A program made the translations under genes and the position numbers. From positions 69,901 through 133,900 of the forward strand of contig JAUIJC010000001.1 of NCBI GenBank assembly GCA_030431525.1: DNA of 64,000 nucleotides. Direction: 5' to 3'. This DNA comes from Bacteroidia bacterium. GTDB taxonomy: Bacteria; Bacteroidota; Bacteroidia; Cytophagales; JAAEPT01. This document shows, one piece after another, positions 46,791 through 56,650 of this stretch (positions are counted from its first letter, which is position 1; each line of letters opens with the position of its first letter). Under the pieces are notes generated by a model. The model made no database searches, was not told where the DNA came from, and saw only the letters and a list, made by a program, of their open reading frames with translations.

Positions 46791-49700
46791 TTAGTCTCTG
46801 ATAAGTTCAAAAATGCGACCCTGTAGTTCCTGCAATCGTGCGTCAAATTTAGCGGCATCGTTTACGGTGCCATTATTCAACAAGTCCTCACCATAGGCGG
46901 CAATGGAATATTCATTGACGAACTCCAAACCGGAGAAACGATTGGATTGCGGTCTTGTCACAAACAGACCATAGAAGGACAACAACCTTGACTTCTCTGT
47001 CTGCCAAGTACCCGATGTCCCCGTGAAAGATTCTTGAACACCCGAAAGCGAAATGCCTTTAAAAGAAGCATACTGCAATAAGCAATCTTCAATGTTCTGA
47101 CGGTAATCCAACAGCACTTGCTCACCGTTTTCTGGTGGCGCTGGATTCAACCTTGAAACTGGATAGTGACTCAAAGCAGAGGCGTGGGCACATTCATGTA
47201 GAAGGACGAGCGCCCGACCCAAGTTGTTGACTGTCTTACCACCGACCGTTACCTTGTCCGGATTAGCATAGATATCTACTTTGGCCTCTAACAAGAATTC
47301 CAGATTAGTACCGTATTGTTGTTTATAACCAGGATTGAAATCAATCGTGTTAGTCACTGCCAAAGAACCTTCATGACCATTGGCCATTGTTCCCAAGTTT
47401 GATTCAGCAATATTCTCAAACTTCATTTCAAGCATGTAGGAATCACTGTGGTAGTAATTCCCCAACAAATCTGGAAGATTGGTTTCCTGAAGCAACTCAT
47501 CAAACACTGATCGGTAAACATTCGCCGACTTTTTCCATGACTTGGCGTAAATGATGTCTTTAGGCTTTTCATAAGCTGCCGACAAAGGCTGGGACTCTTC
47601 ACCACTTTCAATCTGGCTTTCTTCCCCTCCTTCGCTGTTGGTGGTGTATTTCACGGAAGTGCCTTCTTCCCCTTCACTGGCCTCATAGGAACCGAATTGG
47701 CTTGGGTTTTCAGGCAACATGTCCTTTATGGAAGTAGAACTTCCTTCACCTCCTTTGGAATCTGACTTACTACCTGAATTTCCTCCTTCAATCGACTTTC
47801 CATTGCCAATTTGCTTATTGAAAATATCCTTAGTCAATTCCTTAACGTCGTCATCCGAGAGATTTCCTTTCTTCTTCTGGTCATTGACATTCTTCAACAA
47901 CTTATCAGCATTGCGTAGCATTTGTTCTTGCTGTACCAGCTCCTTGGCCATATTGGCGTAGTTCTGTGCAGCTTCCACATTCATGCTCATTGCCTCAATG
48001 GCTCCTTTTTGGTTAGCCAACAAAGCCTGCAAAGCATTCTTCTGGTTTTCGGAAAGACCACTCAAATCACTGAAAATGCCTGGTGTTGACAACAGTTTAA
48101 TTGCCTCAGTAAGTCCTGCTGGGGCTGGTGCCTCCGGCACATTCTGGAAGTTGACGATGCTCTGTGGAAGACTCTGAGCAGTAAGGTCACCTGGATCGGT
48201 ACGACGAGAATCTGTACTGATTGGCTGAATGGCCGTTGGTTCATCACCGCTTGGCACCTCTGTAAATCGCCAGAAACGACTTTCGTCAATTTCCTCACAA
48301 CTGTTGCAAGAGCCCATCACTGATTCGGCATAGACGCCACGAGTTGGCACGCTAACACGGAATGGCGGAATTGGTGTTGTCGGACGGTAATGATTCAACA
48401 GATTCACAGGGTTCTCATCATCCTGCGCAAAAGTTGGGTCGAGATGAACACCACGGCTCACTGGCATGACCAAGTTGTTACCAACCACACCCAACAATTT
48501 GTTTTCGACCACAGAGGCGACGCTTTTCCCACCTGAATTTGGAGCGACAAAGCCATCCAACATCATAAAGCGCTTATCGGCATCCATCTGATACCAAATC
48601 ACTTTGTGATAATATTCGATGTTGTCGTTCAGGTAATCGATCAGACTGTTGGCCTTCTCGAAATCATCCAACACAGGCTTATGTGTTTCCCGCTCATTCA
48701 GCTCGGTAAGGAAATACACCGAATCCGTGCTGGTGATATCGTCGTAATAACCGCTCTTGCTGAAAAGCACCTCATCCAAACTGGCAGAACGGTATTGCAC
48801 ACGGCCATTGACAAAGTTGACATTGGAGCCTTCCGGCAATTCAAAAGGATTCTTGATATAGAACTGAACAATGTCGCTACGCTTCAGTCCAGAAGCGGCA
48901 CTGCCACCAGTTGGCACATAGCGCAAATGTAGGTTCAAAGGACTTCCCTCCTGATGGTTTCGAAGCGCCTGACGAATTTTTGTCCACTTGGCATTTCTAC
49001 CATTCAAACCAGCAAAACGATTGGAATTGAGTTCGGAATCCAATACAGTAGCATCAAACTGGATTGGATGCTCAAAACCGTCGGCATCAACAAAGCCGAA
49101 TTCGAGGTTTTCGATAAAGTTTGCCAAGATTTCAGGAAGAATCTCTTCCCTGAAAATACGGTCCCGTTCAGCCTGAACTTGTTGATGGAACATCGAGAAC
49201 ACCCTGCTATGGGTAAATGGTCCAGTGAGACGGGAAATGAGTTGCCAAGCCAGCCCGTTCAATTGGCCATCGGGGTTTGCTTGGTCAATGATATCAGCAG
49301 GTCTGTTGATGTTGATGGACAAGCTAACCGTACCAAACATTTCTTTGATGCGCTCGTCGGCAAGTTGTTGCACACTGCCAACGCCCTGCACCATGTACTT
49401 GCTTTTGATGCGCTCCAAGGCTCCAAAACCTTCTTTGAGATAAGGGTTAGAAATCGCCTTTGAAAGCTCTTCTTTCCAGCGCAAGATCTTCTGGTACGTG
49501 AAGGGGGTCATTTCCATCGGCACGAACAGACATTCTTGAACGTCCATCAGTTTCTGTTCGACGGCAAAATGACGGAGCACCTCAAAGTACTCCATAGTGA
49601 TGGCATGACAGTGGTTATGGTTGGCAATAACCTCGGTCTGCACACCCATTTGTTCACCTTGATTGACCGACTGCACCACCGTGGAGCGCTGGCTTCGTAC

Positions 49701-52110
49701 CGCACTTGCACCCTGCATGATTTTATCGCGCAGATTCTGGAAGTTGCTTCCAGAAAATTTGCGAGCGGAATCCTGCCAAGCATTGGAACTGGCCGAACCT
49801 GAAGAGGTCTGGAAACCAAGCCCCAGAGAACTCCCTGCAACACCACCAAACGACATCATTTGATAACTGCCACTGGCTGCCGCTCCACCTCCAGAACCAA
49901 AACCTACTCCGAATGAATTACCCTTTGAACTGGCCTCAGAACCGCCTTTGATGTTTTCGGTTAGAGACGTGTTTACGATGTCTGTTACATCGCGGTCTCT
50001 GTCCATGAAGGCCGTGAGCTTTTCGGACACGGAAAGCATTTTCACGGGTGCCAGTCTCCTTGCGGTCCCAATCAAAAATGGCAATCTGTTTTTTCTGACA
50101 AGGCGCCAAAGGCAAGCTATACAGCAAATCCCCCATCGAATAGCCATCAGCCTTCCAAATGTGCTTGTAATGGAGAATATGACCATGTGAAATGGTCGTA
50201 TTGTGGTATAAAGTTGGGGTTTCGTCCCAATCGATGGCGTGCTGGCCCGTCAACTGCAAACGCTGTCCACTATTGTCGCTGAAGTTGGAATTGATGTAAG
50301 CAAAAATCTCCTCCGGCGTATTCGGAATGCGGTTATAGTCCTCCTTGAAATAATCAATGGAAAGCTTCAAGAACTCCAGCACCTCAGCCTCCAAATGTGG
50401 CGCACGATTGTTTACACGAGTAAACAATTGCGTCAACTCTGTTTTCAGATAGGCAATAGTATTCGTGCCATTTGGAGTTACATAAGAGCTGTAATCCATA
50501 AAGAACAACCACCATTCTCCTGGACCATATCCACCTGAACGCGTCAATACGTTCTTGATGAAATTATCCAGTTGATCTGGATTCAGAGGCAGGCGGTTGT
50601 GTTCCTCAAAGTATTTTGATGCGGCAAAGTACCAAAAGGCGTAGGTTTCATTCTCGTTGGATGGATGACGCCCGTAGAACAACAAGTGCCCATTAGCCGC
50701 CACATCAATACAGAAATACTCGAAAAAGGACTTTGGCTTAATCTGAAGCAAGACCTCATTCAGCGGCGCAAAGAGGTCGCTCCCGTGGACAATCCCAGGA
50801 AAGGTCTTCGACTTAGCCGTTAAAAAATAAGTGATGTTTTGCTCAAATGGCCACCACTTCAAATCTCCATTGGCATTGGTCGTTTCAAACTGTCCAAAAC
50901 CATCAGGCAATGCAGGAGATAGAAATGCCACCACAAGATCAACATGCTCCTCCTGGCTGGCTCTCCACTTTTGAAGTTCACGGTCAAATGCCAGTCCATT
51001 ACCAATCACCGGTGTGTCAGGATTCAAATCTGACATGTTCAGCAATGGCGGCTTTTTATAAGGAACACGCTTGATTTCAGGCTCCGTCGTGCGTACTACC
51101 GAGTAATAACTAAACTCCTCCAAACTCCGATTTGGCGTGGTGAAATCGACGCAACTACCACCCAAATCTGACGAATAACTGTTGGAGTTCACCAAATCCT
51201 CTGCATCGGGAAGCGTTGGCGTAGGAACGCTACAGCTACAATCATCAAGCTCAGGAAGGTCATCGGTGTTTTGGACAACGACAATCTGGTTATCGCTCAA
51301 TAGTCCAGCATCAGTCAAAGTTAAAGCGACCTGTTCCCCTTCCAAACCTGCGACCATGGTAAAGGCCGTGTCAACGACTCCCCGTGGCATAGAAAAGGAA
51401 AAGTAGCCGTCAGAACCTGTTTGAACCGAGGTAATCACCTTTGGTTGCGCATCTGCGGCTTCGTCGGCAAACTTGGCGTAAAAGAACAACACCCTGTTCT
51501 TGATTGGCTTACCATCAGAAAAGGCAATCGTCCTACCCTTTACTTTATATGGTTCAGTGTCTGGCACCGTGGCCAAACCCATCGGGGTATGTGGCGTCAC
51601 CGTAAGGGACAATTCAGCACTGGTATCCTCTACAGCCTCGTTCAATGCAGAAGTCTTCAATTCCGAATAGGAAAAACCTCGGTTCAAAAGCTCATTTCCA
51701 GTCACCGACTTGACCTTCACATGAACTGGCCCCACAACTTGGTTTTCTTCAGGGAGGGTAAAAACAAATCGGCCATCGGTCTGCGCGCTGACCTGAACGT
51801 TGCGTTTCATCTTCACATCGTCCAATACGGTCTGAAACCCTGCGGGCTCCTTAACAGGATCCAGTTCATCGATTTCAATGGCCTCTTCGTATTCAGTCAT
51901 CTGCACACCAGCCTTGGCACGCATAACGGCCACTTCCTTCTCATCCTCCACAGCCACCAATTGCTCGGCTGTTACGATTGTAGGCGATACCTTGACCTGA
52001 TTTGCTTTGGTCCAATACTCCACATGGACTGCATAGTTACTGAAATCAACGGGCTCCTTGGTGCGTGCGGAGACCAAGCGCCCATTGACAGAACGGGTAA
52101 GTTTTAACAT
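46791..52110 (-). pseudogene. Giant protein (~1772 aa) with C-terminal HECAH site, interrupted by a frameshift
   Basis: Two frames meet at 50039-50042, a run of four A on this strand. Removing one A joins ...IAIFDWDRKETGTRE (residue 690) to MLSVSEKLTAFMDRDRDVTD, giving one 1772-aa protein. Order: beta-sandwich modules (about 1-280), YKVKGRTIAFSDGKPIKNRV; conserved middle with LPLAPCQKKQIAIFDWDR; Gly/Ser-rich linker (about 710-800); NHCHAITMEYFEVLRHF; Lys/Ser low-complexity and coiled region; C-terminal domain with LLHECAHASALSHY (zinc motif at about 1638-1642). No signal peptide. I know this type as a widespread uncharacterised family. Everything downstream is intact, so the break is recent, an error, or recoded. 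Confidence 0.7.
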
Positions 52111-52440
52111 GAAAACTTGCTAAAAGGGGGTTAAAAGAATGGTTTTATATGAAAACAGAAAACCCTCAACATAAAGTTGACCTTAAAAGATCTTGTTAAG
52201 ATTCTCAATTTTCACCCCTTCAAATTATAAAACTCATCAAGAAAGGCTGTACAACATCTTATATTTTTACTGGTATTAACAGAAATATTACACCCTTAGG
52301 CACAACGGAGATTTTTAACAAAAACATATCGATTTAAACATCATCCATTCACATCGAAAAGCTTATTTCGCAATTAAACAGACCGGGGAACCTATTTATC
52401 AAACACCATATATAAAAATTAAACCTTAGGCTCCCTGAAA
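52111..52440. other. AT-rich gap upstream of the giant gene
   Basis: About 330 bases without a supported gene. Composition is far more AT-rich than the flanking genes. I see no full TTTG-N-TAnnTTTG promoter on the minus strand, no repeat and no hairpin apart from the terminator at its right end. Confidence 0.5.
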
Positions 52441-52451
52441 TACCAAGGCAC

Positions 52452-52484
52452 AAAAAAGCCCAGCGTTTTGCTGGGCTTTTTTGA
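52452..52484 (-). terminator. Terminator of the SiaB-SiaC-TM unit
   Basis: AAAAAAGCCCAGC (52452-52464), loop GTTTT, GCTGGGCTTTTTT (52470-52482). It separates the signalling genes from the giant gene on the same strand. Confidence 0.92.
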
Positions 52485-52497
52485 AAACATGTATTCA

Positions 52498-53112
52498 TCA
52501 AACTAACTCTTTAAGCTTGATTTCCTGATCTTTTATTGGGGACGCATCCTTTTCATTGCGTTGTCTATTCTTAATTTCATCTTCTGCTCTTGCCTTGGCG
52601 CGTTTGTCCATGGTCTTTTCTACAGCTTTCTCCATCGGTCGGATTAACAGTGCTACGAAAAGCTTCAGGAGCATTGAGAAAATCATTTGGTGCTCACCAA
52701 ACTCCTCCTGTGCCCAACGGTCAATTGGAGGCTCAATCAATCCCTCCACAAGAATGAAAAGCAGTACCGTCAAGAACAATGTAATGGTAGTAGCTCGACG
52801 GCTCAATTTGGCATCCTTGAGGGCACGATTCAACTCAGAGAGTTCAATATACTTTTCCGTAATCTCCTCGTTGGCCTTATCGAGCTTCTTCTGCAGCTTG
52901 TCTCCCACTTTTTGTACAAGACGAGCCTCATCCAGAAGTTCACCATAAGCTGCTGATAGCTTCGTGAGTTTTACATGCATTTCTCCTACTCGGTCAGTCT
53001 GCTCTCCTTCAAAGCATTCATCCTCCAAATAAGCCTGCAAATCACGTAATTCTGCGTACTCTTCTTTATATAGCCTACCTCTATCCCTTGCCTTCCTGGC
53101 CATCGCTTTCAA
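52498..53112 (-). CDS. Coiled-coil protein with two central membrane helices
   Basis: 204 aa. Cytoplasmic coiled coil (about 15-105, LVQKVGDKLQKKLDKANEEI, ELNRALKDAKLS), two hydrophobic segments (ATTITLFLTVLLFILVEGLI and IFSMLLKLFVALLI), then a basic Lys/Arg-rich tail (EKTMDKRAKARAEDEIKNRQ). No enzyme domain. No family recognised. Third gene of a unit with SiaB- and SiaC-like proteins, so it may be the membrane output or anchor of that switch; this rests on position only. Confidence 0.75.
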   Translation of the reverse strand: MKAMARKARDRGRLYKEEYAELRDLQAYLEDECFEGEQTDRVGEMHVKLTKLSAAYGELLDEARLVQKVGDKLQKKLDKANEEITEKYIELSELNRALKDAKLSRRATTITLFLTVLLFILVEGLIEPPIDRWAQEEFGEHQMIFSMLLKLFVALLIRPMEKAVEKTMDKRAKARAEDEIKNRQRNEKDASPIKDQEIKLKELV

Positions 53113-53276
53113 TCCTTAAGAATGTTTTCAGAACATTTCAATGGAAAGTGTCGAAACAACAACTTTTCCAGTTTCGTTCCCCAACGTTAAAAAATATGTC
53201 CATGATAGAAAGAAACCGGGCCTGGAAGTGATATTCCTAACCCGGTTCCTTCAGGACGATTCCCCCCTGTGACTAA

Positions 53277-53660
53277 TTACTCTTCCTCAAGTGCCACAAA
53301 CTCAAATGGAGCATCCAACAAATCTTCATAGTCCTCCCCCGCTTCCATCATATCCTCATCACTCTCGTCGTAATACCACTTCACAAGGACATCAAGACCT
53401 TTCTGATCAATCTTATCAATACGCTTGAGCACATCAAGAATACATTTTGAAGAGCTCGTATTGAAATAGTCGAACTGAATATGAACGACTGTTTTATCCT
53501 GTGGGCTTTCTACATATTTATCCAACCACTCGAAAACTGGCTGATAGAATTCCAACGAATTTTCGGGAATGGACCTGCCCTTCATCTCCAAACGACCCTC
53601 TTCAGCATTGAAGCTAATGCTTGGCGTCATGCTTGTTGCCTCCAATATCAATGATTCCAT
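53277..53660 (-). CDS. SiaC-family regulatory phosphoprotein (DUF1987)
   Basis: 127 aa, complete DUF1987 domain: TPSISFNAEEGRLEMKGRSI, PENSLEFYQPVFEWLDKYVE, HIQFDYFNTSSSKCILDVLK, VKWYYDESDEDMMEAGEDYE. Thr68 in YFNTSSSK aligns with the phosphorylated Thr68 of Pseudomonas SiaC. There, SiaB phosphorylates SiaC, the SiaA phosphatase reverses it, and unphosphorylated SiaC activates the diguanylate cyclase SiaD. Here no SiaA or SiaD lies next to it, so the output must differ or be elsewhere. Ends with an acidic tail. Confidence 0.9.
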   Translation of the reverse strand: MESLILEATSMTPSISFNAEEGRLEMKGRSIPENSLEFYQPVFEWLDKYVESPQDKTVVHIQFDYFNTSSSKCILDVLKRIDKIDQKGLDVLVKWYYDESDEDMMEAGEDYEDLLDAPFEFVALEEE

Positions 53661-53717
53661 ATCCTACTTATAAAAACTTAAATCCTTTTTTCAAAAACAC
53701 CTGTGTCGATACAAACC

Positions 53718-54296
53718 TTACTCGCCGTTCTTCGGGATGCTGATCTGAAAGCTGAAGAATGAACTCTTGTCGTCAACTGGTTTGAAACCAAAGTTCAACT
53801 TCTGCCCTGACTTCCGAGCAATATCCAAGAAACCCAGTCCCGCTCCTCCCTTATCTGAGAAGCCATCGCCTTTCATTGTTTCACGATAAAGTTCGCGAAG
53901 GGCTTCTTTATCCAGGGAGTTGATGTGCTCCAACCAGCCTTGCAACTTTGGAATGCGATCATTCTCAATGTAGTTGCCAGTAGCTACTCGGTAATCATCC
54001 GACTCGCTCCAAATCATTAACAACACACTTTTACCAAAAGGACCTTCATCCTCGACACCTTCTACATGGTGACCAAGGTTTTGGAGGCACTCTACCAGGA
54101 CGTTGTAAAACTTCTTTTTGGTCTTGCGACTCCCTTCGATTACCTCCAGCTTGTCTTCGATAATTCCGAGAACGGAATTGATCAAGCCAAAGGAAACCTC
54201 GCCCTTGAAAGACAACATAATGTTGTTGTCCTCCATGTTTTCATACAGCTTATAAATATCCAGCATAGACCGGGGTTGATCGACAGTGATTTGCAT
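53718..54296 (-). CDS. SiaB-family protein kinase
   Basis: 192 aa, histidine-kinase-like ATPase fold used as a Ser/Thr kinase on SiaC. Visible: NNIMLSFKGEVSFGLINSVL, the N-box-like FYNVLVECLQNLGHHVEGVE, and the G-box-like KGGAGLGFLDIARKSGQKLN, closing with SFFSFQISIPKNGE. First gene of the unit, 57 bases before the SiaC gene. In this phylum the pair is often found with SpoIIE-type phosphatases; none is in this window. Confidence 0.85.
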   Translation of the reverse strand: MQITVDQPRSMLDIYKLYENMEDNNIMLSFKGEVSFGLINSVLGIIEDKLEVIEGSRKTKKKFYNVLVECLQNLGHHVEGVEDEGPFGKSVLLMIWSESDDYRVATGNYIENDRIPKLQGWLEHINSLDKEALRELYRETMKGDGFSDKGGAGLGFLDIARKSGQKLNFGFKPVDDKSSFFSFQISIPKNGE

Positions 54297-54380
54297 CGGC
54301 GTTAAATATAAAAATTTTCACAGGAACAGTTGAGCCAGAAGCAACTCTTACAACAGTTTTTGCACGAATTAACCGTGTTT

Positions 54381-55625
54381 TTATACCAAATAATCAAATA
54401 ACAAAGGGGTTTCACTCAAATCGGTAAACCCGATGCCCCTTTGATGCATCCGCCCGATGAGTTGCTCGTAGTCATCAGGGTTGGCAAATTCGATACCAAC
54501 TAATGCCGGACCCGATTCTTTTGCCGTTCGCTTAATGTATTCGAACCTGGTAATGTTATCGTTAGGCCCCAAAACATTATTTACAAATTCTTTCAGAGCG
54601 CCCGCGCGTTGCGGAAAACGAACGATGAGATAATGCTTCAGGCCCTCGAAGAGTAGCGACCTATCCTTTATCTCTTGTAACCGGTCCAAGTCATTATTCC
54701 CCCCACTGATTATGCAAACAATTTTCTTCCCACGAATTTGTTCCTTGTAATAATCCAAGGCAGCGATAGACAGTGCCCCTGCGGGTTCTACAACAATAGC
54801 TTCTTTGCTGTAAAGAGAAAGAAGGGTTGTACAAGCCTTCCCTTCCGGTACCAAGATAATGCCGTCTAACAGTCTTTTGCAAATTTCAAAAGTTTGTATG
54901 CCAACCTGTTGCACTGCCGCACCGTCCACAAACTTGTCCATAGACGCCAGACGCACCACTTTACCTTCTTGGATGGACTGATTCATGGAGGCCGCTCCTT
55001 GCGGCTCTACCCCTATCAAATTCAATGTTGGAACACTTTTCTTTAAATAACTGCCCACACCCGCACATAATCCACCACCACCGATAGGAAGAAAAACATA
55101 ATCAGGAGCCTCCTCTAAATCCTCATAAATTTCTTTCCCCACTGTTCCCTGCCCTTCCATGATTTCCACTTGGTCGAAAGGATGCACAAAAAGTTTTTGG
55201 TGGGCCGTGCAATGCTGTTCAGCCTCAGCAAAGGCATCGTCAAAAGTATCTCCAATCAATACAATTTCTACATACTCCCTTCCAAAGTTCTCCACCTGCT
55301 GAACTTTTTGGCGTGGGGTGGTATTAGGCATAAAGATGGTTCCCTTGACCTTCATCACCCGACAGGAATAAGCCACCCCTTGGGCATGGTTTCCAGCACT
55401 GGCGCAGACCACCCCTTTACTTAAGGCTTCGGGAGTTTGCTGGCTCATGAAATTATAGGCACCTCGAAGCTTGTACGAGCGGACTAACTGCTGGTCCTCC
55501 CTTTTAAGATAAACCTCACAGTCGTACTTCTCAGAAAGGTTTGCATTAAGTTGCAAAGGTGTTCTCACCACTACACCTTCTAACCGCTTTGCAGCCTCGT
55601 CAATTTGCTGAACTGTCAATTTCAT
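54381..55625 (-). CDS. ilvA: Threonine ammonia-lyase (biosynthetic threonine deaminase)
   Basis: 414 aa. PLP enzyme making 2-oxobutanoate from threonine, first step to isoleucine. PLP lysine in QQLVRSYKLRGAYNFMSQ, GVVCASAGNHAQGVAYSCRV, the phosphate loop PIGGGGLCAGVGSYLK, and a single C-terminal ACT-like domain (YLIVRFPQRAGALKEFVNNV, GIEFANPDDYEQLIGRM). One regulatory domain, shorter than the E. coli enzyme, is usual for this phylum. No other ilv gene is adjacent. Confidence 0.93.
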   Translation of the reverse strand: MKLTVQQIDEAAKRLEGVVVRTPLQLNANLSEKYDCEVYLKREDQQLVRSYKLRGAYNFMSQQTPEALSKGVVCASAGNHAQGVAYSCRVMKVKGTIFMPNTTPRQKVQQVENFGREYVEIVLIGDTFDDAFAEAEQHCTAHQKLFVHPFDQVEIMEGQGTVGKEIYEDLEEAPDYVFLPIGGGGLCAGVGSYLKKSVPTLNLIGVEPQGAASMNQSIQEGKVVRLASMDKFVDGAAVQQVGIQTFEICKRLLDGIILVPEGKACTTLLSLYSKEAIVVEPAGALSIAALDYYKEQIRGKKIVCIISGGNNDLDRLQEIKDRSLLFEGLKHYLIVRFPQRAGALKEFVNNVLGPNDNITRFEYIKRTAKESGPALVGIEFANPDDYEQLIGRMHQRGIGFTDLSETPLLFDYLV

Positions 55626-55679
55626 AAAACCTTTCTTAGCAAAAGTGAAATAATAACCTGAACCACAAAGGCGCAGTTA

Positions 55680-55766
55680 TTTTGTTTGCTGTTCGTGGCA
55701 AGTTGATGAAGGGATAGTCATAGCTATCTCAAATCAACTTGCTGCGGGCAGCAGGCAAAAGAACAA
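55680..55766. repeat. Intergenic palindrome upstream of serB
   Basis: GCAAGTTGAT 55698-55707 pairs with ATCAACTTGC 55733-55742; inside, GATAG 55713-55717 with CTATC 55724-55728; outside, TTGCTG/CAGCAG words continue imperfectly. No gene is supported in the 358 bases 55626-55983; a promoter for serB must be here but no full consensus match is seen. Confidence 0.65.
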
Positions 55767-55983
55767 GCCGACTGATTCTGCTTACTATTTTTCTTTTGCT
55801 TACATCCTCCTTGGGGCAAGACTACTCAATCTCAGGGAAGAAACACAGCATTGATTTGTTTATATAATGCTTCCTCATTCACATTTCTGCAAAAAAATCG
55901 AGAACTTTGCGCCCAAGAAGCTCCTTGGGTACTTCATCTAACTTAAGGAAGTTTCTTACACTCATCACTTTACATCTCTAACG

Positions 55984-56649
55984 ATGGACAACAAGTATTT
56001 TGTCATTGACTTCGACAGCACCTTTATCAAGGTGGAAACCCTCGACATCTTGGGCGCTATTGCCTTGGATGGAAGGGAAGACAAAGAGGAGCGCCTGCAG
56101 AAAATTGCAGACATCACCAATTCGGGAATGAACGGCGACAGTTCGTTTCGTGCCTCCTTGGTTTCGCGCATTGACTTGTTGGCGGCCCACAAAAGCCACC
56201 TCGAACCATTGATTGAAGAGCTGAAAGGCCTTGTAACCCCATCATTTGAGGAAAACAAGGAGTTCTTGAAAACAAACGCCGCAAAGATTCTCATCGTTTC
56301 CAGCGGTTTCAAGGAGTTTATTGCCCCAGTGGTTGCCGATTTTGGCATCCCTGCTGAAAATGTATTTGCCAACACCTTCACCTTTGATGGCGAAGGAAAC
56401 ATAGTTGGTTTCGACGAAGAGAACCCACTTTCCAAAGACCAAGGCAAAGTCAAGTTGATGGAAGGCATGGGCTTGGAAGGAGAAGTAAGCGTGATTGGCG
56501 ACGGATTCACTGATTATGAAATCAGGCAAGCGGGCTATGCCCAAAAGTTCTTCGCTTTCGTCGAAAATGTTTCCCGCGACAAGGTGGTGAAACACGCCGA
56601 CGTAATTGCCAACAATTTTAACGACGTTCTCAAAGCCAATAATCTATAA
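55984..56649 (+). CDS. serB: Phosphoserine phosphatase-like HAD hydrolase
   Basis: 221 aa. HAD motif I DFDSTFIKVETLDILG (nucleophile and acid/base Asp, with the SerB-type C1 cap helical region after it), motif II LIVSSGFKEFI, motif III with K in LSKDQGKVKLM, motif IV VIGDGFTDYEIRQAGY. It dephosphorylates phosphoserine to serine. It lies 1 base before serA, so together they cover the first and last steps of serine synthesis. The family also includes PSP-like enzymes for other substrates; the neighbour makes serine the best guess. Confidence 0.88.
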   Translation: MDNKYFVIDFDSTFIKVETLDILGAIALDGREDKEERLQKIADITNSGMNGDSSFRASLVSRIDLLAAHKSHLEPLIEELKGLVTPSFEENKEFLKTNAAKILIVSSGFKEFIAPVVADFGIPAENVFANTFTFDGEGNIVGFDEENPLSKDQGKVKLMEGMGLEGEVSVIGDGFTDYEIRQAGYAQKFFAFVENVSRDKVVKHADVIANNFNDVLKANNL

Positions 56650-56650
56650 C

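Noticed and set aside
50035-50060. Programmed ribosomal frameshift in the giant gene
   Set aside because: The site is only an A4 run without a slippery heptamer or obvious stimulatory hairpin; error or mutation is simpler.
45058-52110. Contractile injection or type VI secretion locus
   Set aside because: No sheath, tube, baseplate, VgrG/PAAR or ClpV-type gene is in the window.
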